Of a stretch of DNA of 64,000 nt, positions 22,697 through 34,240 are shown piece by piece. The notes under the pieces are model-generated. The model saw nothing but the letters and a program-made list of their open reading frames with translations, was not told the DNA's origin and did no database searches. The stretch comes from Chloranthus sessilifolius (taxonomy: Eukaryota > Streptophyta > Magnoliopsida > Chloranthales > Chloranthaceae). How positions within the stretch are numbered: the stretch's first letter is position 1; every line of letters begins with the position of its first letter. Location of the stretch: NCBI GenBank assembly GCA_021018995.1, contig CM037588.1:81813765-81877764 (forward strand), given 5' to 3'. The position numbers were made by a program, and so were the translations under genes.

Positions 22697-23875
22697 ATGA
22701 TGCACACTATGGAAACCATGGCAGCTGCCATGGCTCAGCAAGCAACATCCTTGGCAGCTCACAATATCGTTGAGAAGCATCAGCCACCTACACCTCTAGT
22801 AGGTCTTACGCAACGAGTGCCCTCAGCATTTACGGAGTTTTGGAGGATGCGTCCTCCTAACTTTTCAGGGCAAGCTGAGCCAATAGCTACTGAGAATTGG
22901 CTAAGTGAGATGGAAAAGGTTTTTAGCATGCTCACATGCACGGAGGACGAGAGCGTCAGATGGGCAGCTTACATGCTTGATGGGGAGGCAGGCCCTTTGT
23001 GGAGGTCCGTTTCTAGGACGAGGGCTCAGGAGACCCCAAGATTGCCCTGGACGTGGGAGGAATTCATTGAAGAATTCAACAAATAGTATTTCCCTACGGT
23101 TGTATGAAATCAGATGGAAGTGAAGTTCTTACAGCTTCAACAGGGAAGAATGGCAGTTAGGGAGTATGGAGTTGAGTTTATGCGGCTTGCTCATTTTTCC
23201 CCTGGTTTTATAATCACGGATCTAATGAAAGCAAAATGACTACAATGCAGCTTGAGGCCGGACATCAAGGGAAAAGTATCGGCATTTGAGTTGAAGACCT
23301 ATGGAGAGGTCATGAGCAAAACCTTAGTGATTGAGGAGGATAATGAAGATAAATATCGGAGAAGAGATCAGCAGGGGAGATGTAGAATGGATCAAGGTAG
23401 AGTTGGGAACTATGAGCCGGTGAATAAAAAGCCAAGATTCGTAGCGCCTATTCAGAGGCAACCGTTCCAAGCAGGGTATGTGAGACCGGTGTAGCAGACG
23501 AACTATCAAAGATTACCAGTGCTTGCATTGGGGAGGCCGATCAAATATGAGAGCCTTGCTACCACCATAGGAGCAGCAACTATATAGGGTTTCTCACGAG
23601 CAGTGTCGACTACGGTGGAGACTTGTGCCAAGTGTGGCAAGTCCCACAAAATGATAGATTGCAGGAGAGGCACTTGGGATTGCTATAAATGGGGAAAGGT
23701 GGGCCACATCATCCGAGATTGCCCTAAGACGGCTAGGGAGAGGACGACTTATGTTTCAATGCCACGACTGCTACAAGAGAGAAAACTGGTCGTACAGGGA
23801 AGAGCCTATGCAGTTACGGCTCAAGAAGCACACAATACCACCGATGTGATCCAAGGTGAGATTCCTTTTAAATAA
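22697..23875 (+). pseudogene. Tekay-like gag with zinc knuckle (fossil)
   Basis: The N-terminal gag domain reads FWRMRPPNFSGQAEPIATEN (from about 22840), followed by VRWAAYMLDGEAGPLW and WTWEEFIEEFNK (to about 23085). The middle part includes LRPDIKGKVSAFELKTY (about 23250-23300). The C-terminal part has a nucleic-acid-binding knuckle, CAKCGKSHKMIDC then CYKWGKVGHIIRDC (about 23630-23735). Gag would form the virus-like particle and package RNA in an intact element. The frame is broken. Confidence 0.8.
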
Positions 23876-24000
23876 AGAAATTCAATTTGTTAAAAGTTTT
23901 TAGATAGAGAAGGTGCATTCATGTAAGAAGTAGAATAGATTGATTCTCTTCCATTAATTTTGATATATATAGGGTGTTATGTATATGTAAATGTATGATA

Positions 24001-24346
24001 TAGGTACCTTACAATTATACGGAAGGGGAAGTGAGGGAGCTTATGAGGCTAGAGTGTTGGTGGACCCAGGGTCTACCCACTAATTTACTACTCCCCATTT
24101 CGCAAAGAAGATGGAGGTCAATCCAGAGACGATAGATTTCATCTTAGCAGTATCTATCCCGACTGGGAAATCGGTCGATACGGAAAGGATTTGTAAATCA
24201 ATGATAGTGACCATCAGGGATGGAGATGACTTTGAACTACCGACAAATTTAATTTTGTTAGACATGCAAGGATTCGACATGATCCTTATCATGGATTGGT
24301 TGTCATAGCATTGCGCGACGGTAGATAGTAAGAACAAGGTTATCAT
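24001..24346 (+). pseudogene. Tekay-like protease region (fossil)
   Basis: The region reads EARVLVDPGSTH near 24045-24080, the place of the retropepsin active site. ILLDMQGFDMILIMDWLS follows (about 24255-24308), which corresponds to the IL-D---YDVILGMDWL motif before RT in chromoviruses. It lies between gag and RT as expected. Confidence 0.7.
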
Positions 24347-24381
24347 CTTCTGACCTAATACTAGGAGATCATTCCGATTTC

Positions 24382-25158
24382 GTGGAGAGATCGATATTTA
24401 TGCCACTTATCTCTGCAGTCAGGGTCGAGCATTTAATCAGAAAGGGGTGTAGTGGTTACTTGGCATTCTTAAAGGAAGATAAGGAAGGGAAGAACATCAC
24501 CTCAGAGATAGCAGTTGTACGAGAAATTGAAGATGTATTTCTGGAGGAATTACTAGGATTACCTCCAGATAGAGAGGTGGAGTTTGCTATCGACTTGGCA
24601 CATGGAATGGTGCCTATTTTTAAAGCACCATATAGGATGGCTCCTGCTGAGTTGAAGGAGTTGAAGGTGCAGTTACAAGAAATGATGGATAAGGGGTTTG
24701 TGAGATCGAGTGTGTCTCCATGGGGAGCACCGGTCTTATTTGTAAAGAAGAAGGATGGGTCAATGCGACTGTGTATTGACTATCGTCAGTTAAACAAACT
24801 AACCACCAAGAATCAATATCCGTTGCCTAGAATTGATGACTTATTCGATCAGCTACAAGGAGCAAGGTATTTTTCCAAGATCGATCAAAGATCTGGATAC
24901 CATCAGCTGAGAATCAAGGTAGAGGACATCCATAAGACAGCGTTCAGGATACGGTATGGACACTATGAGTTCTTAGTGATGCCATTTGGTTTGATAAATG
25001 CACAGACATCATTTATAGATTTGATGAATCAGGTGTTTAAACCACACCTGAACTCTTGCGTCATAATATTTATTGACGACATCCTGATTTATTCCAAATC
25101 TAAGAAGGAGCACGAACAATACTTGAGAGTTGCTCTACAAACCTTACGTGAACACTAA
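24382..25158 (+). pseudogene. Tekay-like reverse transcriptase (fossil)
   Basis: The clear RT order is [114 protein letters not shown] and the catalytic [10 protein letters not shown] (about 25070-25100). The sequence and spacing match Ty3/gypsy chromovirus RT. The thumb/connection continues at 25192 ([12 protein letters not shown]). Confidence 0.9.
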
Positions 25159-25191
25159 CTATATGCCAAACTTAGTAAGTGTCAGTTTTGG

Positions 25192-26049
25192 TTGGAAGAA
25201 GTTAGCTTTTTAGGACATGTTGTCTCAAAGGAGGGTGTCACAGTAGATCGGGCTAAGATCGAAGCAGTGGTAAACTACGAACAACGAAATATGGTAACAG
25301 ACATCCGTAGTTTCCTTGGTCTAGCTGGCTACTATAGACGTTTTGTAGAGGGATTTTCTAAAATATCGGGACCTCTTACGAGACTTACAAGGAAGGATGT
25401 AAGATTTGAGTGGAGCAAAGCGTGTGAAAAGAGTTTTCAAGAACTTAAGATGAGACTCACTTCAGCTCCAGTGTTAGTAATTTCTTCAGGAAGTGGAGGG
25501 TTCGTGGTGTACAGTGATGCTTCGCATAATTGTTTGGGTTGCGTGCTCAACACACACAAGAATGTGATAGCTTACGGGTCAAGACAGTTGAAAGAGCATG
25601 AGAAGAACTATCCGACACATGACCTAGAACTAGCAGCGGTCATATTTGCTTTGAAGATTTAGAGACACTATCTGTATAGTGATACCTTTGAGATCTTCAC
25701 CAACCATAAGAGTCTCAGGTATCTATTCACACAGAAAGAATTGAATATGAGGCAACGCAGATGGATGGAGTTTCTCAAAGACTATGATTGCTCCATACAG
25801 TACCATCCAGGCAAGGCTAATGTGGTAGCCGATGCCATGAGTCGAAAGGGTTCAACTCAATTGGCTAATCAGATTTTTGGAATGCACAGGTGGAAACTAT
25901 TTGAAGATCTGTCATTATATGACACAAATAATGAGGTGCAAGCTATAGGAGCCTTTTTGGCTAACATATCAGTGAGACCTATGTTCTTTGAGCATATCCA
26001 CGAGCTACAGATGAGAGACCCAGAGTTAACAGGATTCATCAAGATGTGA
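25192..26049 (+). pseudogene. Tekay-like RT connection and RNase H (fossil)
   Basis: It begins [20 protein letters not shown], then [19 protein letters not shown]. RNase H follows with [16 protein letters not shown] (about 25503-25550), [20 protein letters not shown] and the closing [15 protein letters not shown] (about 25804-25848), which is the usual RNase H to integrase junction motif. Confidence 0.85.
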
Positions 26050-27140
26050 TTGAAGGCATCAAACCAGAGTTTTCAGTGAAAGAAGATGGTTCCTTAGTGT
26101 TCAAGGGTCATCTTTGCATTCTAGATGTTGTCGATCTGTGGCAAACCATCCTTGATGAAGCTCACAAGTCGAAATATGCTATCCACCCCAGTAGCACTAA
26201 AATATATCAAGACTTGAGGAAGAATTACTGGTAGAGAGGTTTAAAGCAAGACATGGCCAAGTACGTGTCACGATGTTTGGCGTGTCAGCAGGTGAAAGTC
26301 GATCATAGACATCCTGCTGGGTTATTATAACCTCTACCCATACCAGAGTGGAAATGGGAGTCAATTTCCATGGACTTCATCATTGGACTATCACTTACAA
26401 TGAAGAGATACAATGCCATTTGGGTAGTCGTGGACCGACTAACCAAGTCAGCACACTTCTTGCCTTATAACACAATGTACACAGTAGGAAGACTCGCGGA
26501 GTTGTATATGAAGGAGATCGTACATCTACACAGGATTCCTAGTAGCATTATCTCTAATCTTGATCTGTTATACACTTCAAAGTTTTGGAAGAAGTTTCAG
26601 GAAGGCATGGGTACACGATAAGACTTCAGTTCAGCTTTCCATCGGCAGATTGATGGGGAAACGGAACGAGTAAACCAAGTGATAGAAGACATGCTCAGAG
26701 CGTGTATGCTTGAACTACAGGGATCATGGGATCAACACCTACTGTTGATCGAATTTGCATATAATAATAGCTTCCAAACGAGCATTGGGATGGCACCGTA
26801 TGAAGCTCTTTATGGAAGGCGATATAGATCACCTATCAATTGAGAAGAAACTGGTGAAAAGTTTGTTTTGGGATCAGAGTTGCTTGAAGATAACGCCATG
26901 GTCATTCGTATGATTAGAGAGAGACTTAAGTCGGCTTAGAGCAGGTAGAAAAGCTACGCCGATATCAAGAGAACGAGTGTAGACTACATCGTTGGCGAGC
27001 ATGTGTTCATGAAGGCATCGCCTATGAAAGGTGTTATGAGGTTTGGAAAGAGAGGCAAGTTGAGTTCCCGTTACCTTGAACCCTTTGAGGTTTTGGGTCA
27101 TGTAGGCGAGGTGGCATATCGCGTTAGATTACCACCATAA
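26050..27140 (+). pseudogene. Tekay-like integrase (fossil)
   Basis: The N-terminal HHCC finger area is recognisable (HKSKYAIHPSSTKIYQDL, later SRCLACQQVK at about 26265-26295). The catalytic core reads MDFIIGLSLTM and IWVVVDRLTKSAHFLP (about 26370-26465). Further on come the helix HRQIDGETERVNQVIEDMLR (about 26641-26700) and EFAYNNSFQTSIGMAPYEAL (about 26752-26810). The C-terminal GKRGKLSSRYL-like phrase lies near 27040-27080. The reading is broken at several points. Confidence 0.85.
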
Positions 27141-27171
27141 ATCGATCGGGCACAACATTTTCCACGTATCT

Positions 27172-27412
27172 ATGCTCAGGAAATATGTGAATGACCCTTC
27201 CCATATCTTGGGAGGTCAACCTTTGGAAATGCATGAGGATATGAGCATGATAGAAGAACCGACGGAGATATTAGATAGAAAAGAGCAAGTGTTGTGCACT
27301 AAAGTGATTCCATTAGTGCTTGTTCGATGGAAGAATCATTCGGCCGAAGAAGCTACGTGGGAATAAGAGGTAGATGTGAGAGTGCAATACCCGAATTTGT
27401 TTACTGAGAACT
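27172..27412 (+). pseudogene. Integrase C-terminal chromodomain-like segment (fossil)
   Basis: MLRKYVNDPSHIL is followed by PTEILDRKEQVLCTKVIP and VLVRWKNHSAEEATWE, then VQYPNLF. This is the group II chromodomain pattern of plant chromoviruses (RTK-PLVKVLW-NH--EEATWE). It is the main reason for placing the element in the chromovirus branch. Confidence 0.8.
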
Positions 27413-27659
27413 GAGAGCCAAATTGTAACTTTACATGTATGCCTTTGAATTTGAACCATTAATGTAATCAAGAGTTACATGTATATGACAACCTATTTAA
27501 GGAATGAGTGGAACGAATGTGAGCTCTAAATGCACCGTAGTGCGATCAAAATGTATGGCTTAATGATGATTGCATCATGAAAATAATTAACAACGTATAC
27601 TCCACAAGGCCAAAAGCACACTGGCAAGGAAATAGAAGGAAGTTCAGGGAAATAAAAAG

Positions 27660-27912
27660 CAAAAAAAAAAAAATTGAACTATCTGTCAAAATCGATTAAT
27701 CGAGTTCCAAATCAATCAATTGATTTTGGAAATCGATCAATCGATTTCGTTCGATTGAACGACTGGCACACGCTAGTGAGATGACAAACATGAAGAATTA
27801 ATAGCCATGAATTTTGATTAATCGAGTTAAATTCGATTAATCAATTTTGGTAAATCGATCAATCAATTCCGTGCAGCTGAGGTTAAGTTACAAAAATCGA
27901 TCAATCAATTTT
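27660..27912. repeat. Second palindrome array, in front of the accessory ORF
   Basis: After the pol end and a 3' UTR-like stretch, the LTR motif reappears. ATCGATTAATCGAG, ATCGATCAATCGAT and variants such as AATCAATCAATTGATT occur about eight times in 250 bp. The array ends about 10 bp before a TATA box, so the motif that fills the LTRs also sits at an internal promoter of the same element. Confidence 0.75.
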
Positions 27913-27916
27913 TGCC

Positions 27917-27923
27917 TATATAT
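27917..27923 (+). promoter_or_regulatory. TATA box of the accessory ORF
   Basis: TATATAT in the context GCCTATATATGATAG is followed within 30-60 nt by a CT-rich leader (27945-28010). It lies about 240 bp upstream of the accessory ATG. A promoter here would make the accessory ORF an independent transcription unit; that is inference from sequence. Confidence 0.45.
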
Positions 27924-28083
27924 GATAGTTGTGGGATTTTTTCTTCCCATTCGAATTTCAGTTTGCGTTTTCTTTTGGGCGCCATTTCTTCTTTCTCTTT
28001 TATCTCCCATAACAGCTACGATTTGAAGCTTTTGTGGCTTGATTTCGAATAAAAACCTTCGCCATTCGGATTGAACGCGCAAG

Positions 28084-28153
28084 GTAAACCCTAGTTTTTC
28101 GATTTCTTTTCAATTTGAACCATCACAACCCTAGTTTTTTGAAATTTTCTTAG
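28084..28153 (+). other. Leader intron of the accessory ORF (predicted)
   Basis: CGCAAG|GTAAACCCTAG at 28084 and TTTTCTTAG ending at 28153 (alternative CTAAG ending 28158) frame a 70-75 nt T-rich intron. It ends 10 nt upstream of the ATG at 28164. Confidence 0.5.
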
Positions 28154-28163
28154 CTAAGCCACA

Positions 28164-29551
28164 ATGTCACCAAAATCTAGGTTAGCTTCTAAGCAAGCTA
28201 CCTCTAAGCTACTAGTTCGGTGTAAGAACACTGCGCCACCACCTCCTACACCTTCACCATCATCATCACCGTCCGGATCTGATTATTCTTACTAGACGGA
28301 CGCGTCATCACGTGAAGCGTCGCCACCACCCCCACCACCCAAAAATTTGCTCCAACCAAATGAATGGTGGGCAGCAAAAGAATTTGAAAATGAGTATATT
28401 ATCGACCCGACATTATTTACAGATACCGATGTCGAGGGTGAAACCCAACGGGCCTGGAAATACCTTCTCAAAGCGGGTCTCGAAAACCTTTTAAAACCTT
28501 TACACGAGTATTTCTATCCTCGACTCGTGTAGTTATTTTTTCAAAACCTAAAGGCAGGTCGAGTGGGCGACACCGTCACGACCGAGATCGATGGTTGTCA
28601 CTACATGTTCACCCGATGCCATGTTCATGAGTCCTTAGAGTGCTATCTCAACCACATACCCGAGACCACCCTTTTTCCACCATTCAACAGGGACATTGCT
28701 TTTAAAGAAATTATGATTGAAATGATGAGGGGAAACAAAGGATCCGGCAAATCCATACGGAGGGTAGACTTACCTCCTTTTACGTGGATGCTTGATTCAA
28801 TAATCAAGTATAATCTATACCCCATACGTCACGACATGGAATGGGTAGAGTTGGTCCAACAGGCCTTATACGCGGCATACCACAGCCGTTGGTTCGACGC
28901 TACCAAACTAGTCATAGAGGGTATGGTTTATATCAAAGGGAAAATGATGAATGGGCCTTTGAGACCCAAGGAGCGTATGCCTTACGCTCGACTTATCTCA
29001 AGCATGTTAAAATGCTACTCTACCACCCCAGAGTATGCCATTTCTCTTGCTGAGCGGAAAGCCACCGACCACGTGAAGCATTACTCCATCGCTTCTTGGG
29101 GCCACAGTTATAAGATGTTAGCAAAGACTCTGCCAGCAGAGGGGCCAACACCTGCTTAGGCGGGCAATGTACCACCACCACAGTAGGACCCACTAGCAGG
29201 GGGGAGCAGCCTGTTGTGCCTCCACAGGACCACACAGAGGGAGAGCAACCTCATGACCCAGTATTGCCCGAGGAGCATCTGTCAGTGTCACCTACTGATC
29301 CTTCACAGTCCACACCTACATCTCCGATCCACTCACACCGGAGGTGAGCATCTCAGGCCCCTGTGATGAGTACCATTGATGACGTTCTCGCCCTCATGGC
29401 CGAGAATAATAGTCAGATGCTGAAGCACCAGCAGCGTATGGAGGCAACCAGCACTCGCATGGACCATAGATTGGACTTCCACAAGGTGTTGCTCCACCAA
29501 ACTATGCAGTTCATGTATCCCACAAATTTCCAGCAGCACATCCCGACGTAG
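28164..29551 (+). pseudogene. Sense accessory ORF between integrase and 3' LTR of the Tekay-like element
   Basis: From ATG 28164 the reading starts MSPKSRLASKQATSKLLVR and passes through a Pro/Ser-rich stretch. It then enters LLQPNEWWAAKEFENEYIID (about 28349-28405) and a globular part (from 28563) with TEIDGCHYMFTRCHVHESLE, PPFNRDIAFKEIMIEMM, DLPPFTWMLDSIIKYNLYPI and RMPYARLISSMLKCYS. A helical, Gln/Met-rich end follows (MAENNSQMLKHQQRME, 29393-29440). The globular part resembles the 'putative plant transposon protein' family often seen as an extra ORF in plant Ty3/gypsy elements. No enzymatic motif is visible and its role is unknown. It has its own TATA box, leader and intron. The reading is broken. 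Confidence 0.55.
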
Positions 29552-29947
29552 CGAACATGGACTCCTGGAGCATTAGGTTTCGGTACTCACGAGCAAGACA
29601 AGGAGGATCAGTCAGGGGATGGGATGACATGATCGTGCGCTTATGGCATTCTTTTATGTTGTAATTAACTTTTTGGATTGTAATTCGTTTTGGGGGATAG
29701 TAATTATTTTGGAAAATACTATGTATCAAACTATCTGGCATGGATGCCATTGTTTTTGGAAATTTACTCGTTTGGTATAGTAGCAAATGCAATCACTTGT
29801 CATCCAGAATGTGCACTGACTGTTACTCAATATAATTAGTTTTCATGCGGGGGGGGTGTGGGATTTGCTTGTAAATGACACCACCTCTATCATTGTGTGC
29901 GAGTACTCCACATGGACGCCTTAAGTACATTTTCGAGGATGAAAATT
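29552..29947. other. 3' untranslated region of the Tekay-like element
   Basis: Non-coding sequence lies between the accessory ORF and the polypurine tract, including a G-run near 29848-29857. No further gene is seen. Confidence 0.5.
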
Positions 29948-29963
29948 CCCACGGTGGGGAGAA
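29948..29963 (+). promoter_or_regulatory. Polypurine tract of the Tekay-like element
   Basis: CCCACGGTGGGGAGAA directly precedes the 3' LTR start TGTAAATCCC, in the position of the plus-strand primer. Confidence 0.75.
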
Positions 29964-32292
29964 TGTAAATCCCCAAATATTTGACTTTAAACAATGACCC
30001 CGAGATGCATGCCCGATTTGGTTATAGGTTTGACCAAGCGATAGTCAACACAATGACTATGGTTAAAGTAATCTTGATGTGAATGAACAAGTGTGTGTAG
30101 TGTTGAAACTAGTTTAGAGATCACATACAACTTAGGAACGTATGTGATCTCTAAACTATGTGCCTAACACTGAAATATAAGAGGGGTTAAAGGGTTTAAA
30201 CAACTAAGAGAATTTATTTCTCTTTGAAGGTTGGTGTAGAGAGTCAAGAAGAGAGAGAGAGAGAATAGGAAAGAGTAAATGCAAGGGGAGTTAATGTGGT
30301 TTTCAAATTAAACACGTGCATGAGCAATTACTCCGGATTCGATGCGTGGGAACTAGTCGGAGTCATAGTTAGAAGCCCTAGCCTTTGAGCCAAACCATCT
30401 AATCAACCAAGGGTTGATTTGAGGTGAGTTTTTATTGGATTTTAAATGAATGTGTTGTTGTGCATTAGCTCTAGGATGGATTAGCTAAATGTCGAATTAA
30501 AAATGTAGAAAAAGAATGGAAAATGGTAAGGAAGAAAGATGGAAGAAAAGCCCACAAAGGGCAGGGTTTCTGACCAAATCAATTGATCGATTTGGAAAAT
30601 CGATCAATCGATTTTTGAAATTTCGATTAATCGATTGAAAATCGATTAATCGTCTGAGCACTCCTAGTGACTGGAAAAACAGAGCTTGAGGAAACCGATT
30701 GATCGATTTGAGAAATCGATCAATAGATTTTGGAATTTCGATTCATCAATTTTGGGAGCTCGATTGATCGATTTGGGAGCTCGATTGATCGATTTTGGAG
30801 ATTGATTAATCGATTTGGACAGCTTCTGTTGGCTTTTATTTTAGACTTTGAGGTTTTAGGAGGATCTTGTACCATTTTTTGTGCATCTTTCATGATGCTT
30901 TGCTTATGCTATGACGTACAGTAGGTTAAGCAAGTGAGTGCAAGCGTGGGGAACCGCACTGGACCTTGATGCTTAGAGATTCAAACACTGAGGTAGGGAA
31001 CTCTTTGAACATGTATTTTAATAACAAGAGCATGTATGTAGTGATATAGAAATGAGTATATATGCATAGAAAATGTGACATCTTGAATGTGTGTGTGTGT
31101 GGACACAAAGTAACAGAGTAAAGTAAATAAGTATGTGACGTCCCCAGGTGATGTGAATGTGATAAGAGCATCTGTGTGATGCATTGAGTTGAACATCCCA
31201 AGGATGTATGTGAACATGTAAAGCAAAGTGAATGAGATTGATAAGGCCTAATCTACTATATTTAGCACAATGACACGGTGAATTACTATATGTAGTGCAT
31301 TATGATATTTAAGGTTTGGAGAATATCCGACCGACATGGCGGGATACCCAAGACTGACTCGGTAGAATATCCGTGACCGATACGGCGGCCAATCCGTACA
31401 CCAGTTGGACATCCCAGGGATGTAGTTATGTATGAGACATAGATCCCGTCGCCTATGAGAAAGGGACCTGGATAGTATTGAATGAATGAAAAAGGATACA
31501 AAAATGGTCTGATTAGACGACGATGGAGGGTATTCCATCGGGCGCCCGACTCTATAGCAAGTCGGGAAATATTTAAGTTATGATTTAAGTATTTAGGCCG
31601 AATCATTGCCTTCTATAAGAAAAGTTGAGAATAAATGAAATAAGTAAAGAAACATTTAGTGCATCTTTTCAGTCATTTGAATTGATTTCCAGTAAATTTA
31701 TTGATACATCATGTTGTTAAATATCATGGAATATATGTGAGAGATTAACTTATATGTTCATTCAGTTGTTTCCATATTGTGCTAGGATGTAGCTCACCCT
31801 TTAGACTATACGTCACAGGTCCCGTACTTGTGGCTACTTCTGCTTCTGGAGGCTTTGATCCATAGGATTCGGATTACGTATCCAGAGAGGATTTAAAGCC
31901 CCCTCCTAAGGAATTCTTCTAGGAGACCCCTGCATACTTTGATTCATTTTGAGATCGTGATTGTACGGCTTGGTATGTCAAGCCCTTTTGAGATAATGTA
32001 ATTATACACTGACATATTCTTTTGGCGAACCATCTGGGGTGACCTGGTTTTATCACCGATGGTTCAGGCCTTTTCTTTTGCTCATGCAGTGGCATGGGAT
32101 TAGAACTGTCTTTTGAGCTTTTACTATAATATATCATTAATGCATAGAGATTTAGTTCGATTATGTCCTCATGCTTTATTTTACTTCGTTGTTGCTTGGT
32201 TATACCAATGTTCCGTGCAAGATTATGGGGCATGGCCTTGAGGGTCATGTTGATGGCATAGGTTTCGCGGTGTAAAAATCTGGGCTATCACA
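29964..32292 (+). repeat. 3' LTR of the Tekay-like element
   Basis: The 2329-bp LTR starts TGTAAATCCC and ends GGGCTATCACA. It is colinear with the 5' LTR, with scattered substitutions and small indels. Its palindrome array is at 30576-30822. It is followed by the target duplication AAACA (32293-32297). Confidence 0.9.
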
Positions 32293-32297
32293 AAACA
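32293..32297. repeat. Target-site duplication (AAACA), right copy
   Basis: This is identical to 20001-20005. The interrupted Tat element resumes at the next base. Confidence 0.9.
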
Positions 32298-34240
32298 TCC
32301 CTCACCAAACCACAGGCGACAGAAATTGAGCAGATAGCCTAAGCCTTTGCAGACCTGACAAGCTTGAACCATGATGACGATGACATCGACAAGTCGCTTG
32401 AGGGTGTCAAACCACTATTCAAGACTGAAGAACCCTGCACTGCTGAAAAAAGAGAACCACCAGAACACAAGCCGCACATAGAAGACTGGGAGTCGACCGA
32501 TGAGGAAGATTTCCATATCGCCTCTTTGGGGAACGAGGAAGAGTCAGAGACACCCCAGCCTCACGAACCGAGAGTGGAGGACTGGCTTTCAATGTTAAGC
32601 GAGGAAGGAGACTATTGGAACAGTGTTAGTGACATAGAACTTGATGACCTCCTTAGAGCTGATCGACTAGAATGGTTCAGAGAGGACAATCATTCTCGAG
32701 AAAGGACTTTGAGTTCTGATGACGACTTTGATTATCAGTACTTGATCGATAATTGGTGGTGCCCACGTCAGTGCCCTTACCCCAAGCTACCTTTTGTGGT
32801 CGGTGTCACGCTATGATGCTACGATGTCAAAAGGCTGTTATGGACGAAATCTAGTAGACCTTTAGCATAAAAGAATCTCACATCGACCTTGTAGAATTCC
32901 AAGAAGAGCTAGAGTTCGACACTCCTCACTCTCCAGATGCGCCACAACTTCAGATATTTTAGAATTCACTGGAATAAGAATGGTAACCACCATCGAGTGA
33001 TGATGAAGATTACTGGATAGACCTTCTAGTGCTCCAGTTAGCAGAATAGTTAGCCCAAGGCTTCTAGGGGTAGTCAGACAAAGAAGACGACTCTACGTTA
33101 TCCTCATTCCCGAGAATGAAGGATGGGAATGACCATGGGGAGATACTTATAACTCTCACCCATATCAGCCACGCTGTCGGGCATGCATACTCATCATAGC
33201 ATACTACGAGGTGCAAATCCGAGAACTCATTGGTCCAGAAGAATGTCTTGAGCAATCTCAGCAGCGATAATATCTTCAATTCGATTTTGAAGATGAGAGC
33301 TTAGATGACTACTACCTCTCCTCCCTTTTCGAGGATGAAGCAGTTTACATGATAGGAAAAGAAAGCACATAGACTGGACCGTCTCCATCCTCACTCATTA
33401 GGAGCATCACCCCAGATGAGGACTCTAAAAAAAAATGTCAAATTCTAAACTAGTCCATGTCATTCGAAGACTCACATGAATGGCTCCAGCAGCCGCCCAA
33501 CTTCCCCAACTAGGAGAAGTCTCAACACCAGTTCCTCTTCAGGCAACCGACCCTATACCATATCTCTTATCGAAAAAAAAATAAATCCTAAAACCCATGA
33601 AAATTTAAAAATAAAAAATCTCAAAAAATTAGAAGACCATAGGAAACGGAGGGAGCCCTTCATCCCGGACCCATTTAGCGATCAACAAGGAGACTTTTCT
33701 CCTAAGGCTACGAATAGCAGTCATGCAAACGAAATCAAGGAGGAAACAACTGACATGATCAGACACGGTCATCGTCCTTCCCTAAACATCAAAGAACCCT
33801 GCCTCGACTCTGTTTCAAAAGACCCTACCGCCTCTTCCTCCCAAAACAGCAGAGCATCCCGACGAAGTGACAAGCCCGTAATCATACCTGATGAGTTACT
33901 CCACGACTTCGAAAAGAGGATGAATAACCTCGACTTCCACCCCACCAAGGATGTCACGGTCATAAATTGCACCGATGAAGGGTTACCTCTAGCAAAACCA
34001 ACCCCCCAGTATAGCCATTTTGTAGTATACGAGCTCACCGACGATGAAGAAGGAGCACTAGCCACTGAGGAGACACAAGACTTCCAACAAGTCATCAAAC
34101 ACTTTGACGAGCAAACTTAAGTTGTCGTGGAACCTACCGAAGAAATCAATTTTGACACCAAGGAGAAGCCCAAGAAGCTATTAATCAGTGCAACACTTAG
34201 CCCCAAGGAGCAACAATAGATTATTCAAGTCCTCTAAGTT
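32298..34240 (+). pseudogene. Tat element: acidic spacer between protease and RT (fossil)
   Basis: Two long open stretches (32364-32816 and 33476-34120) encode acidic, low-complexity protein. The first has DDDDIDKSLEGVKPLF and two related blocks (PHIEDWESTDEEDF; PRVEDWLSMLSEEGDYW). The second has EELLHDFE-type acidic helices and ends near YELTDDEEGALATEE. In Ogre/Tat elements the interval between protease and RT is long and, in Ogre, is known to be spliced. This block occupies that place. No enzymatic domain is visible. Confidence 0.6.

Larger units (their letters stand above)
20006..32292 (+). mobile_element. Structurally complete Tekay/Del-like chromovirus inserted in a Tat element
   Basis: The 12,287-bp element has two LTRs (20006-22365 and 29964-32292), an initiator-Met primer-binding site, and gag with a zinc knuckle. 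Protease, RT, RNase H, integrase and a C-terminal chromodomain-like segment follow in that order, then an accessory ORF with its own promoter-like region, a polypurine tract, and a perfect AAACA duplication. Gene order and the chromodomain place it in the chromoviruses; the long LTRs fit Tekay/Del. All its genes are broken at multiple points. Sampled LTR stretches differ by several percent, suggesting an age of the order of two to three million years at commonly used plant rates. That is a rough estimate made by eye. Confidence 0.9.
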
